Shown here: one piece after another, positions 51,014 to 59,910 of the stretch | Layout of the letters: each line of letters opens with the position of its first letter | Position numbering within the stretch: position 1 is the stretch's first letter | Source: Sphingomonadales bacterium | GTDB taxonomy: Bacteria; Pseudomonadota; Alphaproteobacteria; Sphingomonadales; Sphingomonadaceae | DNA: 64,000 bases | NCBI GenBank assembly: GCA_009995225.1 | Contig: JAACPW010000005.1 | Location: 1-64,000, forward strand | Direction: 5' to 3' | The notes under the pieces: model-generated | What the model was told of the DNA's origin: nothing | Seen by the model: the letters and a program-made list of their open reading frames with translations, nothing else | Database searches by the model: none | Made by a program: the position numbers and the translations under genes

Positions 51014-52555
51014 TCATTCAAATCCCCGTTGAAGAACTTCCCTCACCTTTTGCGATAACTCCAGCCGGGTATAGGGTTTTCGCAACAGATCCACACCGGG
51101 GTCGAGGCGCCCGTGACGGTCGATGGTGTTATCGGTGTAACCCGAGGTGAAGAGCACTTTCAGCGAAGGTCGAAGCGCCCGGGCCCGATCGGCAAGCTCG
51201 GTTCCGTTCATGCCTCCTGGCATCACGATATCTGTGAGCAGGAGATCCACTTCGTCATCCGCCTGCATAATGTCCATCGCTTCGGGCCCTGACATCGCGG
51301 TCTTGACGCGATAGCCCAGCAAAACCAATTGCCTTTTCAAGTGCCTGAGCACCAGGTCATTATCCTCAACTATGAGAATATTCTCAGTACCGCGTGGGGG
51401 CTGCGGCTCCAAAGACGGTTCATTTTCCGCTGTCTGGTCGATAGGCAGGCGAGGGAAATACAGCTTGATCTGGGTGCCCACACCAAGCTCGGAACAAATC
51501 TCGATATGCCCGCCCGACTGTTTGGTGAAGCCAAACACCATGCTCAATCCAAGTCCGCTACCTTTGCCAACGGGCTTGGTGGTGAAGAACGGCTCGAAGG
51601 CGCGCTCGGCAATGACAGAATCCATGCCAGTGCCTGTGTCGGTCACACTCAGCATGACGTAATCCCCGGGCACGACCTCCGGATACCTAAGAGCATAGTC
51701 GGTATCCAGTATGGCGTTGGCGGTCTCAATCACCAATTTGCCCTCGTCCCGCATCGCATCGCGGGCATTGACAACCAGGTTCAGAAGCGCCGAATCCAGT
51801 TCGGCAGCATCGATTTCGATAAGTCCGAGATCGGGATCGGAATTGAACTCCAGATCGATGCCCTCAGGCAAGGTGCGGCGGACCAATCCCTGCATCGCAG
51901 CAACCAGTTCGTTGGCGTTCCTCGGCTTCGGATTCAGGGGCTGACGGCGGGCAAAGGCAAGCAGGCGATTGGTCAACTCGGCACCCCGCTCTGCCGCTGA
52001 CAGCGTCATTTCGGCCAAGGGCTTGAGTTCTGGATCGGTCAGGCTTTCGGCAAGGACTTCCGCATTGCCCAGGATCACCGTAAGCAAATTGTTGAAGTCG
52101 TGGGCAATGCCGCCCGTGAGGTGTCCCACCGCCTCCAGCTTCTGCGTTTCCCGCAGTCGGCGTTCCATCGCAATGCGCCCACTGATGTCACGCATAAATC
52201 CCACAAAGGCAGCCCCACTCCCGTCATGCGCCTCGGTGATCGAGAGTTCGATTGGAAATTCACGCCCGGACTTGGCCCGCGCCTCGATCTCGATCCGGCG
52301 ATTGACAACATGCGCCACACCCGTTTGCTGGTAGCGGTGCATGCCCTGCGCGTGGGCCTGCTGATGCCTGGACGGAACAATCAGATCATTGAGATTTTGC
52401 CCTAAGGCCTCGGCCCTTGACCATCCAAATGTTTGTTCGGCAGCAGGATTCCAGCCTACCACCTTGCCATTTGCATCGATGGCGACCGCTGCGTCGAGGA
52501 CTGTGCTTAATAACAGGCGTAGTGCGGTGGAATCTCTATCGGGAGCACTCGTCAT
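51014..52555 (-). CDS. Hybrid sensor histidine kinase (PAS-HisKA-HATPase-REC)
   Basis: The 513-residue protein is soluble. It has an N-terminal PAS domain (AIDANGKVVGWNPAAEQTFGW, about residues 15-130), a HisKA helix with GHLTGGIAHDFNNLLTVILGNAEVL (phospho-His about 152), HATPase with NLVVNARDAM (N box), DTGTGM (G1), FEPFFTTKPVGKGSGLGLS (F/G2) and a C-terminal receiver (ILIVEDNDLV, LLLTDIVMPGGMNG with the phospho-Asp, FTSGYT, RKPYT). It is a cytoplasmic hybrid kinase; the ligand is unknown. It may work with the adjacent regulator, but that gene is degenerate as a receiver. The ATG at 52555 gives MTSAPDRD. Confidence 0.93.
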   Translation of the reverse strand: MTSAPDRDSTALRLLLSTVLDAAVAIDANGKVVGWNPAAEQTFGWSRAEALGQNLNDLIVPSRHQQAHAQGMHRYQQTGVAHVVNRRIEIEARAKSGREFPIELSITEAHDGSGAAFVGFMRDISGRIAMERRLRETQKLEAVGHLTGGIAHDFNNLLTVILGNAEVLAESLTDPELKPLAEMTLSAAERGAELTNRLLAFARRQPLNPKPRNANELVAAMQGLVRRTLPEGIDLEFNSDPDLGLIEIDAAELDSALLNLVVNARDAMRDEGKLVIETANAILDTDYALRYPEVVPGDYVMLSVTDTGTGMDSVIAERAFEPFFTTKPVGKGSGLGLSMVFGFTKQSGGHIEICSELGVGTQIKLYFPRLPIDQTAENEPSLEPQPPRGTENILIVEDNDLVLRHLKRQLVLLGYRVKTAMSGPEAMDIMQADDEVDLLLTDIVMPGGMNGTELADRARALRPSLKVLFTSGYTDNTIDRHGRLDPGVDLLRKPYTRLELSQKVREVLQRGFE

Positions 52556-52602
52556 GATGTCATCGTATGGCGTTATCAACCGGGGGTCGAACGAAAACGC
52601 GT

Positions 52603-53277
52603 TCACCCCAGATCGAAGACGTATCCCAGCGAGCGCACGGTCCGCAACGGGTTGCCGCCGCCTGCCGATTTGATCGCGCGCCGCAGCCGGCCGATCCATA
52701 CGTCGACCGTACGCTCGTCGATCGGCGGTTCGCGCTTGCCCAGACCGTTGATCAGATCCTCGCGGGTGAGCACTCTGTTGGGGTTTTCGGCCAGAAACCG
52801 CAGCAGCCGAAACTCGTTCGGGCGCAACACGATCGGCGTTGCGTCCCAGCGCGCCTGCAAGGCCGCCATGTCGATTGTCAGCTCGCCCAGTTCGAAACGC
52901 CGGGTGGCGGTGCGCTCGGCCCCGCGCGATTGCAGCGCCAGCACCCGGTCCAGCACGGCGGTGCGCGTCAGCGGGCCAACGACGTAATCGTCCGCTCCGG
53001 CACGCAGCGCACGGCGGCGATCCTCGGCATCGTCCTCGTCCAGCACCATCGTCACATGGGCCTCGGCCGTGCGCGGATCGGCGCGCAACCGGCGGCACAG
53101 TTCCAGCCCGGCAAGTTCGGGCATTACCCAGTCGACGAACGCCCACATCGGCCCTTCGACCAGCCGCCGCGGGCCTTCCGGGCCAAGGCGATCAAAGGTG
53201 AAGCGGCGTTGATCATGGACGAAATCATCCAGGCTCTCGCCCAGTTCGCCTGTGAGAAAGATATTGACGACATCCAT
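52603..53277 (-). CDS. OmpR/PhoB-family DNA-binding regulator with degenerate receiver
   Basis: The 224-residue protein has a receiver-like N-terminus and a winged-helix C-terminus. The receiver keeps the phospho-acceptor Asp (FVDWVMPELAG, D49) but lacks the acidic pair near the start (NIFLTGEL instead of a D-D), and the switch Lys is replaced (VVGPL, G101). The output domain has LRPNEFRLLRFLAENPNRVLTREDLI, DERTVDVWIGRLRRAI and TVRSLGYVFDL, clearly PhoB-type. It likely binds DNA independently of normal phosphorylation. The ATG at 53277 begins MDVVNIF. It precedes the hybrid kinase gene by 47 nt on the same strand. Confidence 0.85.
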   Translation of the reverse strand: MDVVNIFLTGELGESLDDFVHDQRRFTFDRLGPEGPRRLVEGPMWAFVDWVMPELAGLELCRRLRADPRTAEAHVTMVLDEDDAEDRRRALRAGADDYVVGPLTRTAVLDRVLALQSRGAERTATRRFELGELTIDMAALQARWDATPIVLRPNEFRLLRFLAENPNRVLTREDLINGLGKREPPIDERTVDVWIGRLRRAIKSAGGGNPLRTVRSLGYVFDLG

Positions 53278-53450
53278 GGTGAGCCAGCCCCGTTTGCGGC
53301 AGGATTGGCGCAAGCGTGTGACGCGTTTGTGACGGGATTACAGCGGGGTGTCGCAATCCAACACAGGCGCTGCCGGTGGTTGTAGGAATGTTGGAACCGG
53401 ATGTCGCAAAAAGCCCGATTCCAAGGTGTGTTTCATCAACGAAACCCCCC

Positions 53451-54191
53451 TCAGGACAGCGTCAGCCCCCCATCCACCACCAACGTCTGTCCCGTCATGT
53501 AGGCGGACAATGGCGAGGCGAGGAACAGCGCCGCGCCGGCCATGTCCTCGGGCGTGCCTGTGCGGCGCAAGGGGATGGCCTTGATGCTCGCCTCCAGCCG
53601 TTCGGGGTGATCGGTGGTGACGCTGGTCAGCTTGGTCGGCACCAGCCCCGGCGCGATGCCGTTGACCCGGATGCCGTCACGTGCCCAGGCCTCACCCAGC
53701 GTCTTGGTAAGGCTCGCCGCGCCCGCCTTGGAGGCCGCATAGGCAGGCGTGCCAAGGGTCGATTTGAAGGCGGCCACGCTGGAGACGATGATGATCGCGC
53801 CCTTGCTCGCCGCGAGCGCGGGGTGGAAGGCGCGGGCGGCGTCCATCACCGAATTGAGGTTGATATCCACCACCGCATCCCAGCCTTCGCGCGTGAACTC
53901 CTGCCGCCCGTAGCGCACCGTGCCTTGCGAAAGGACGAGCACGTCAAGCGGGCCGAAATCCGCCGCCAACCGGTCAGCCGCGTCGCGGTCCGTAAGGTTA
54001 AGCTGGCGGTAATCGAGGCCGGTGAAGTCGGCATCCTCGGCCTCAAGATAGTCGCCGCAATCAGGCCGCGTGCCGGAGACGGTAACGCTTGCGCCCCGCC
54101 CGCGGAACCCGTGCGCGATACCATTACCGATCCCGCTCGACCCGCCGATGACGAGGACGCGGCGGGCGGTGAAGTCGAGGGGGTCATTCAC
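53451..54191 (-). CDS. Short-chain dehydrogenase/reductase
   Basis: The 246-residue SDR has the nucleotide motif VLVIGGSSGIGNG (about residues 12-24), the NxxG-like SQGTVRYG, the active Ser (SSVAA), YAASKAGAASLTK (Y-x-x-x-K) and the C-terminal DGGLTLS. It oxidises or reduces a small alcohol/ketone; substrate unknown. The start is GTG at 54191, giving VNDPLDFTARR; it overlaps the end of the aspartyl protease gene by 8 nt, so they are likely co-translated. A longer in-frame reading to 54239 lies inside the protease. Confidence 0.9.
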   Translation of the reverse strand: MNDPLDFTARRVLVIGGSSGIGNGIAHGFRGRGASVTVSGTRPDCGDYLEAEDADFTGLDYRQLNLTDRDAADRLAADFGPLDVLVLSQGTVRYGRQEFTREGWDAVVDINLNSVMDAARAFHPALAASKGAIIIVSSVAAFKSTLGTPAYAASKAGAASLTKTLGEAWARDGIRVNGIAPGLVPTKLTSVTTDHPERLEASIKAIPLRRTGTPEDMAGAALFLASPLSAYMTGQTLVVDGGLTLS

Positions 54192-55119
54192 TCGCTTGTC
54201 CGGGTTTGCGAAGGAAGATAGCTCCCTCGGTGGCATCAAGGATCACCGACGTTTGCCCGATGATCTGATACCCGATGCTCGCCGGGGCGGAACCTGTCAG
54301 GTTGGACACGCGCTTGGCGTTTGCCTTGACCTTTAAGGGGCCGATCGAGAACTCTACATCCTGAACGCCCTGGTTCTCGAAGCGACCGCCCAAAGTCGTG
54401 CTTTCAGGCAGCGCGACGAGCGGCTCGGATGGGAAGAACCCGGCAAATTGTGCCGCCCGGACAGAGAGCGCAGAGGAGGATCCGGTGTCCACCTTGAAGC
54501 GGACATCAACACCTGCGATCGTGCCATCGACCTGCCCGTTGCTCCACGCGATCCGGGCGAACGCCCCCTCTTTCGGGCTAAGGAAGCCACCAGGCGCCAG
54601 GATCATGCGCTGGCGCACATTGTCGAGATAGATGGCCATCTTGCCGAGGAAATCCATGCCAAGAACAAATCCGAGCTTTGTTCCATCCGGGCAGGTATAT
54701 TCCGGCAGTTCTGCGCCAACCATATCACGGGTGAACGCAAGTTGACCGGGTATCTCGATTGGCACCGCAGTGACGAGATGGCTCTTTACAGAGGTTTGCA
54801 GGCCGGCAAGTTCGCCTTTGGGCACGGAAATCACCAGCCCTGTTTTCCTGGCAACGTGGAGCCCCACGACACTCAAGTCCGCGCCGGTATCAAGCAGCGC
54901 ACACACTGGCTCTTCCGCAATCGTCGCCCGGAACAGCGGAACGCCCTGATCATTGTTGAAAGGGCTGGTTTTTACGTTGCCATTCGTGTGCGAAAACCGG
55001 ATCGTGATGGTCGGCTTGGCGGAGGGATCTTCGGTTGCCTGCGCCGCAACCATGGTTGGTGAGACCAGAACGATCGCGCAAAGTCGTTGAAAAAGCGTCC
55101 TCATTGGAATATGGTACAT
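54184..55119 (-). CDS. Retropepsin-like aspartic protease with two active-site motifs
   Basis: The 311-residue protein has an N-terminal signal-like segment (IVLVSPTMVAAQA) and two retropepsin-type half-sites: ALLDTGADLSVVG (Asp about residue 77) and FKVDTGSSSALSV (Asp about residue 211), each followed by hydrophobic strands and an I-L-G-M-D-F or similar turn. Two DTG motifs in one chain would make a monomeric protease, like eukaryotic aspartic proteases, or one half may be inactive. The ATG at 55119 shares one base with the acyl-CoA dehydrogenase stop (TGATG) and has GGAG 6 nt upstream; ATG at 55104 is a weaker choice. Confidence 0.82.
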   Translation of the reverse strand: MYHIPMRTLFQRLCAIVLVSPTMVAAQATEDPSAKPTITIRFSHTNGNVKTSPFNNDQGVPLFRATIAEEPVCALLDTGADLSVVGLHVARKTGLVISVPKGELAGLQTSVKSHLVTAVPIEIPGQLAFTRDMVGAELPEYTCPDGTKLGFVLGMDFLGKMAIYLDNVRQRMILAPGGFLSPKEGAFARIAWSNGQVDGTIAGVDVRFKVDTGSSSALSVRAAQFAGFFPSEPLVALPESTTLGGRFENQGVQDVEFSIGPLKVKANAKRVSNLTGSAPASIGYQIIGQTSVILDATEGAIFLRKPGQASE

Positions 55120-56261
55120 CAAATACTCCGCGAAATCACCTCCTTCATGATTTCGTTCGTGCCGCCGAAAATCCGCGTCACACGCGCATCGCGCCAAAGC
55201 CTCGCGATGGCGTATTCGTTCATGTAGCCCGCCCCGCCGTGGAGTTGCAGCGCGGTGTCACAGCACTCCCATTGCAGGTCGGTGTGCCACAGCTTCGCCG
55301 CGCTTGCCTCTGCCGTAGTGAGTTCGCCTGCCAGGTGCTTGCGGATCGCCCAGTCGAGATGCGCCCAGCCGACTTGTAGCTTGGCCTTCAAGTCAGCCAG
55401 CGTGAACTTGGTGTTCTGAAATTCGAACACCGTCTTGCCGAAGGCCTTGCGATCCTTGGTGAAGGTCACCGCCTCGTCGAACGCCCGCTGCGCTGCGGCC
55501 TGCGCGCCGACCGCGATGCTGAGGCGCTCCTGCGGCAGTTCCTCCATCAGATGCACAAAGCCCATGCCTTCCGCGCCGAGGATATTGGTCATCGGCACGC
55601 GGCAATCGTTGAAGAACAGTTCCGAGGTGTCGGCCGAATGCTGTCCGATCTTGTCGAGGTTGCGCCCCCGCGCAAAGCCGGGGGTGTCGGCGTCCACCAA
55701 TACCAGAGAAATGCCCTTGGCGCCCAGTTCCGGATCGGTCTTGGCGACCACGATCACGCAGTCGGCGTTCTGGCCGTTGGTGATATACGTCTTCGAGCCA
55801 TTGATGACGAGGTGGTTGCCATCCTTCTTCGCCGTGGTGCGGATGCCCTGGAGATCGCTGCCTGCACCCGGCTCGGTCATGGCAATGGCAGTGATAATGT
55901 CGCCGCTGATCATGCCGGGCAGATACTTTTCGCGTTGTTCGGGGGTACCGAGCCGCTCGAAATAGCTGGCGGTGATATCGTTCTGAAGCGTGAAGCCGGC
56001 GGAGGAACCGAGATACGAAAGTTCCTCGGTCAGCACGCAGTTGAAGCCGAAATCGAGGCCCAGGCCGCCGTTCTCTTCCTTCACCGTCATGCACAGCATC
56101 CCGGCGTCACCCACCGATTTCCACACCTCGCGCGGGACGATGCCGTCCGCCTCATGCGCGTCCATGTGCGGGGTCAGATGCTCGGCGAAGACCTTGCGCA
56201 CGGTGTCGCGGAAGGCCTCATGATCTTCGTTATAGGCGGTGCGATAGGATGATGCGAGCAT
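55119..56261 (-). CDS. Acyl-CoA dehydrogenase
   Basis: The 380-residue flavoprotein has the acyl-CoA dehydrogenase layout: an N-terminal helical domain, AIAMTEPGAGSDLQGIRTTA (flavin-contact region, about residues 121-140), the middle beta domain, a C-terminal domain with GRKAFGK-like KDRKAFGKTVFEFQ and QLHGGAGYMNEYAIARLWRDARV, and IFGGTNEIMKEVISR. It starts beta-oxidation of some acyl-CoA. The ATG at 56261 gives MLASSYRTAYNEDH. It is first in a tight set with the protease and SDR. Confidence 0.95.
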   Translation of the reverse strand: MLASSYRTAYNEDHEAFRDTVRKVFAEHLTPHMDAHEADGIVPREVWKSVGDAGMLCMTVKEENGGLGLDFGFNCVLTEELSYLGSSAGFTLQNDITASYFERLGTPEQREKYLPGMISGDIITAIAMTEPGAGSDLQGIRTTAKKDGNHLVINGSKTYITNGQNADCVIVVAKTDPELGAKGISLVLVDADTPGFARGRNLDKIGQHSADTSELFFNDCRVPMTNILGAEGMGFVHLMEELPQERLSIAVGAQAAAQRAFDEAVTFTKDRKAFGKTVFEFQNTKFTLADLKAKLQVGWAHLDWAIRKHLAGELTTAEASAAKLWHTDLQWECCDTALQLHGGAGYMNEYAIARLWRDARVTRIFGGTNEIMKEVISRSI

Positions 56262-56350
56262 GGCGGGGTTCTCTCCGGGCAAATCGGTTTTGATTTGCCA
56301 CGATTGAACAGCGCGCGCGGGCAAGGGTCAAGCGGGAAAGTGGGGCGAGG

Positions 56351-56722
56351 TCACGCCCGGCTGCACACCACCAACACGTGCAGCATGTCCCCGCCCTCGC
56401 TCAGCACCGGGCTTGCCATGCCATTCGGCAGATCCTTGAGCAGCGGGCGCAGCTGGGGCGGCAATTGCCCCGCTTTGGTGAAATTGCTCCGGTTGATCTT
56501 CGCGCCCAGCGCCTTGCCGAGGTTCACCGCGTCCTTGCATGACGTGATTTCCATCGTGCGGGTCTGGAATTCGTCGGCCGGAACCGCACTGGCCGAGACC
56601 GTGAGCTGGACGAGGTTGTAATCGGGGAGCGGCGAGATGCGCACGTCTGTCTGGCCAAGTGCGGCGGCGGGCACCAGCGCGGCTGCAAGCATGGCGGCGG
56701 CGGGAATCAAGCGGTGCGGCAT
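56351..56722 (-). CDS. Secreted protein with SurA/parvulin-like C-terminal pattern
   Basis: The 123-residue protein has a signal peptide (MPHRLIPAAAMLAAALVPAAALG) and a short mature domain. Its C-terminal part, with LPPQLRPLLKDLPNGMASPVLSEGGDMLHVLVVCSR, resembles the end of parvulin-type peptidyl-prolyl isomerase domains of SurA, but the protein is too short for a full PPIase. Two cysteines (SCKDA and VVCSR) may form a disulfide. Function unknown; it is likely periplasmic. Confidence 0.6.
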   Translation of the reverse strand: MPHRLIPAAAMLAAALVPAAALGQTDVRISPLPDYNLVQLTVSASAVPADEFQTRTMEITSCKDAVNLGKALGAKINRSNFTKAGQLPPQLRPLLKDLPNGMASPVLSEGGDMLHVLVVCSRA

Positions 56723-56803
56723 GGCGTCCTCCTCTGGCTCACCAAAAAGCTGCGCCTCAGGTGCTGAACGCCTTATGAATGGAGGACAATTTACCCTGCC
56801 TAT

Positions 56804-57619
56804 TCAGCCCACAAACGCGCGCTCGATCACGAACTGCCCCGGCTTGTTGTTCGCGCCTTCCTCGAACCCGCGGCGTTCCAGATCGGCGGCGTGATCCTTG
56901 ATCATCGCCATGCTGCCACACAGCATCACGCGGTCTTCATCGGGCACAAACCGTTGCGGGCCGTTGCTCTGTTCGAACAGGCGGCCATCGTCGATCAGCG
57001 CCTGAATGCGGCCCTGCGTGCGGAACGGTTCGCGGGTGACGGTGGGGACGTAGATGATCTTCGCGCGGTCTTCGTCTTCCAGCAGCGGGTCGCCTTCAAG
57101 CTTGCTTTCCAGCAGTTCGCGGTAAGCCAGCTCGTTTACGTTGCGCACCGAGTGGACGACGATCACTTCCTCGAACATCTGGTACACATCGGGATCACGC
57201 ACCAGGCTCAGGAACGGCGCAAGGCCGGTTCCGGTCGACAGCATGAACAACCGCTTGCCCGGCAACAGCGCGTCGGTCACCAGCGTGCCGGTCGGCTTCT
57301 TGCCAAGATAGATCGGATCACCCGGCAATACGTGCTGGAGCCGCGAGGTCAGCGGGCCATCCTGCACCTTGATCGAGAGGAACTCCAGTTCCTCCTCATA
57401 GGACGGCGAGGCGACCGAGTAGGCGCGCAGCAGCGGCTTGCCGTTATCGCCCGGCAGGCCGATCATCACGAACTCGCCCGAACGGAAGCGGAAGGACGCA
57501 GGGCGGGTCATTTTCAGCGTGAACAGTCCATCGGTCCAGTGATGGACATAGGTGACGGTCTCGACGGAAAGCGCCGCGCTTTCGGTAAACTGTTCGCGGT
57601 CGGTAATGGGCTGGTTCAC
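56804..57619 (-). CDS. fpr: Ferredoxin-NADP(+) reductase
   Basis: The 271-residue flavoenzyme has RPASFRFRSGEFVMIGLPG, LRAYSVASPSYEEELEFLSIKV (FAD binding, R-x-Y-S-x-x-S, about residues 64-85), LFMLSTGTGLAPFLSLVRDP (NADP pocket, about 124-144) and VMLCGSMAMIKD. It passes electrons from NADPH to ferredoxin or flavodoxin. The start is GTG at 57619 with GAGG 7 nt upstream. Confidence 0.93.
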   Translation of the reverse strand: MNQPITDREQFTESAALSVETVTYVHHWTDGLFTLKMTRPASFRFRSGEFVMIGLPGDNGKPLLRAYSVASPSYEEELEFLSIKVQDGPLTSRLQHVLPGDPIYLGKKPTGTLVTDALLPGKRLFMLSTGTGLAPFLSLVRDPDVYQMFEEVIVVHSVRNVNELAYRELLESKLEGDPLLEDEDRAKIIYVPTVTREPFRTQGRIQALIDDGRLFEQSNGPQRFVPDEDRVMLCGSMAMIKDHAADLERRGFEEGANNKPGQFVIERAFVG

Positions 57620-57752
57620 TGGCGGGCCTCGGTTATCAGGTCAGCGCCGCCCCCACGGACGGCCAGAATGGGGGCGCAAATGGACTAAGCCTGCGCCCCC
57701 TTCAAGCTAGATTAGTGTTGAAGGGTAAAAGCGGGCCTTGAATGGTGGCCGT

Positions 57753-58790
57753 TCAGTTCCAGCGGGCCGCGTTGAACAGTTCGACCGCCCGCGCCTGGTT
57801 CTCGCCGATCCGTGCAGGCGGCAGCGCGTCCGCCTTGAACGTGCCGAGCGCCTCCACCGCCGATGTCGGCGCAATGCCCCTGACCGCGGGATATTCGTTA
57901 TTGCCATTGGCGAGATACCGCTGCGCGCTGTCCGTGGCGAGGTATTCGAGGAACTTCACCGCATTGTCGCGGTTGGGCGCGGTCGCCACCACGCCTGCGC
58001 CGCTCAGATTGACATGGGTGCCGGTGGTCGCCTGATTGGGGAAGATGACGCCGATACCGTCCAGCACGGCGCGCTTTTCCGGCGTGTCGAAGCGGGCGAG
58101 GTAATAGGTGTTCACCAGCGATATATCGCACTCGCCCGCCGCCACCGCTTCGATGTTCGACATATCATTGCCCTGCGGCGCACGCGCGAAATTGGCGACG
58201 ACGCCCTTGGCCCAATCCGCCGCTGCGGCCTCACCCTCATGCGCGATCATGCTGGACAGCAGCGCGATGTTGTAGACGCTGGAGGACGAACGCATGCAGA
58301 TGCGACGCTTGAAGGCGGGATCGGCAAGGTCTGCGTAAGTCTTCAGCCCTTCCGGCTTACCCTTCGCCTTGTTGTAGACGATGATCCGCGCGCGGGTCGT
58401 CAGGCCGAACCAGCGGTTCTGCGGATCGCGCAGGCTGGCGGGGATACGCTCTGCCAGCACCTGCGAATCGACAGGGGCGAGGATGCCCGCCTGCTCCGCC
58501 CGCCACAGACGCCCGGCATCGACCGTAACGAACAGGTCGGCGGGGCTGAATTCGCCCTCGGCCTCGATCCGTTCGATCAGCGCATCGGCATCGGCCTCGA
58601 TCCGGTTGACCTTGATGCCGGTCTGCCGGGTGAAATCCTCATAGAGCGCCAGATCGGTGTCGTAGTGGCGCGAGGTGTAGATGTTGATTTCGCCGGTGAT
58701 CGGTGCGGCATCGGGCGCGGCTTCCTCGGCGCATCCGGATAGCACCACGATTCCCGCAAGGGCGAAGGCGGCAGCAAAGAAGGTTTTCAT
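57753..58790 (-). CDS. fbpA: Ferric iron-binding periplasmic lipoprotein FbpA
   Basis: The 345-residue substrate-binding protein has a lipoprotein signal with LSGC (cysteine about residue 20), then the FbpA/FutA start GEINIYTSRHYDTDLALYEDF with the iron-contact Tyr/His region and a second domain containing SSSVYNIAL and EYPAVRGIAP, where the conserved tyrosines bind iron. It delivers Fe(III) to the FbpB permease. A Fur-box-like palindrome lies 26 nt upstream. It is downstream of fbpC on the same strand. Confidence 0.92.
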   Translation of the reverse strand: MKTFFAAAFALAGIVVLSGCAEEAAPDAAPITGEINIYTSRHYDTDLALYEDFTRQTGIKVNRIEADADALIERIEAEGEFSPADLFVTVDAGRLWRAEQAGILAPVDSQVLAERIPASLRDPQNRWFGLTTRARIIVYNKAKGKPEGLKTYADLADPAFKRRICMRSSSSVYNIALLSSMIAHEGEAAAADWAKGVVANFARAPQGNDMSNIEAVAAGECDISLVNTYYLARFDTPEKRAVLDGIGVIFPNQATTGTHVNLSGAGVVATAPNRDNAVKFLEYLATDSAQRYLANGNNEYPAVRGIAPTSAVEALGTFKADALPPARIGENQARAVELFNAARWN

Positions 58791-58815
58791 GGGTCAATCG
58801 GCTTTCAATGACTAT

Positions 58816-58832
58816 TTGCGAATGACTTGCAA
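58816..58832. promoter_or_regulatory. Fur-box-like palindrome upstream of fbpA
   Basis: TTGCGAATGACTTGCAA matches the alphaproteobacterial TTGCAAAT-N-ATTTGCAA-type iron box at 15 of 17 positions, with interior changes at two places. It sits between the fbpC stop (58856) and the fbpA start (58790), so iron-regulated control of fbpA is likely. The binding protein (Fur or another iron regulator) is inferred. Confidence 0.6.
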
Positions 58833-58855
58833 TATAATCATTGGCGGCGCAAGCG

Positions 58856-59875
58856 CTAACTGCGCGCAAAGGCCCGCACGCTGCCCGCATCGGGCATCAC
58901 GCTGTAGGTTTTGCCCGGGTCGATCGGGAGCGCGGTTTCAGCCGTCACCGTCACCCCTTGTGCCCCGTCGAGCAGCACGCGATTGCGGGCCCCGAGGGGA
59001 TGAACGTCCCGCACGCTGCAGCCGCGCAGATCGGCCACCGGCATCAATCGGTCGGCCTGCACCAGCAGATCGAACGCGCCGCCATCGGGCAAGTCGCCGA
59101 TCAGGCACGTCATCGGCCACAGGCCAAACGGCGTGTCGATGCCTTCGGCGCCGCGCGCGCCTGCGATAACTTGCGCGCCGCTGAAAATCGCACCGACCGC
59201 AGCGGTGGCGGGCGCAAGGTGCAGTTCCTGCGGGGTGCCGAACTGGACGATCCGGCCGCCTTCCATCACCGCGATCCGGTCGGCGATATCCAGCGCCTCC
59301 GATGGATCATGCGTCACCAGCACCACGGTCGCCCCCGCTTCTCGCAACAGAATGCGGCATTCGCGCCGCAGCTTGCGCCGCAGCACGATATCCACGCTGG
59401 CGAAGGGTTCGTCCATCAGCAGCACCTGCGGGCGCGGCGCCATGGCGCGGGCCAGCGCAGCGCGCTGTTGCTGCCCGCCCGAAAGTTCATGCGGATATCG
59501 CGCGCCCATCCCGGCAAGGCCCACCTTGGCAAGCCAGTCATCTGCCTCGCCCCGCCGCGCGCGGGGCAGGCCGAAGGCGACATTGGCGCGCAAGGTCATG
59601 TGCGGGAACAGCGCGCCGTCCTGAAACACCAGCCCCACGGGGCGCGCCTCGGGCGGCGGGCTGAAGCCCGCATCGGCCAGCACCGCGTCACACAGCGCAA
59701 TGGTGCCCTGCTGCACTTTGAGCAGGCCCGCTGCGAGGCCAAGCAGTGTTGACTTCCCACAACCCGACGCGCCAAGCAGACAGGTGATCTCTCCCGCGGG
59801 CGCGGCAAAGCTGATATCCTCCAGCGCCCGCACCGCACCGTAAGCATGGGCAATATGACGAAATTCGAGGCTCAA
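58856..59875 (-). CDS. fbpC: Iron(III) ABC transporter ATPase FbpC
   Basis: The 339-residue ATPase has Walker A LLGASGCGKSTLL (about residues 33-45), a Q-loop, signature LSGGQQQRAALARAM (about 135-149), Walker B VLLMDEPFASVD, an H-loop THDPSEALD and a regulatory C-terminal beta domain typical of iron and similar importers. No ATG fits; TTG at 59875 has AGGA 8 nt upstream and starts LSLEFRHIAHAYG. It diverges from fbpB, 35 nt apart. Confidence 0.9.
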   Translation of the reverse strand: MSLEFRHIAHAYGAVRALEDISFAAPAGEITCLLGASGCGKSTLLGLAAGLLKVQQGTIALCDAVLADAGFSPPPEARPVGLVFQDGALFPHMTLRANVAFGLPRARRGEADDWLAKVGLAGMGARYPHELSGGQQQRAALARAMAPRPQVLLMDEPFASVDIVLRRKLRRECRILLREAGATVVLVTHDPSEALDIADRIAVMEGGRIVQFGTPQELHLAPATAAVGAIFSGAQVIAGARGAEGIDTPFGLWPMTCLIGDLPDGGAFDLLVQADRLMPVADLRGCSVRDVHPLGARNRVLLDGAQGVTVTAETALPIDPGKTYSVMPDAGSVRAFARS

Positions 59876-59910
59876 TCGTTGATCCTGCGCTTGGGGAACG
59901 GGGTCTCCCG

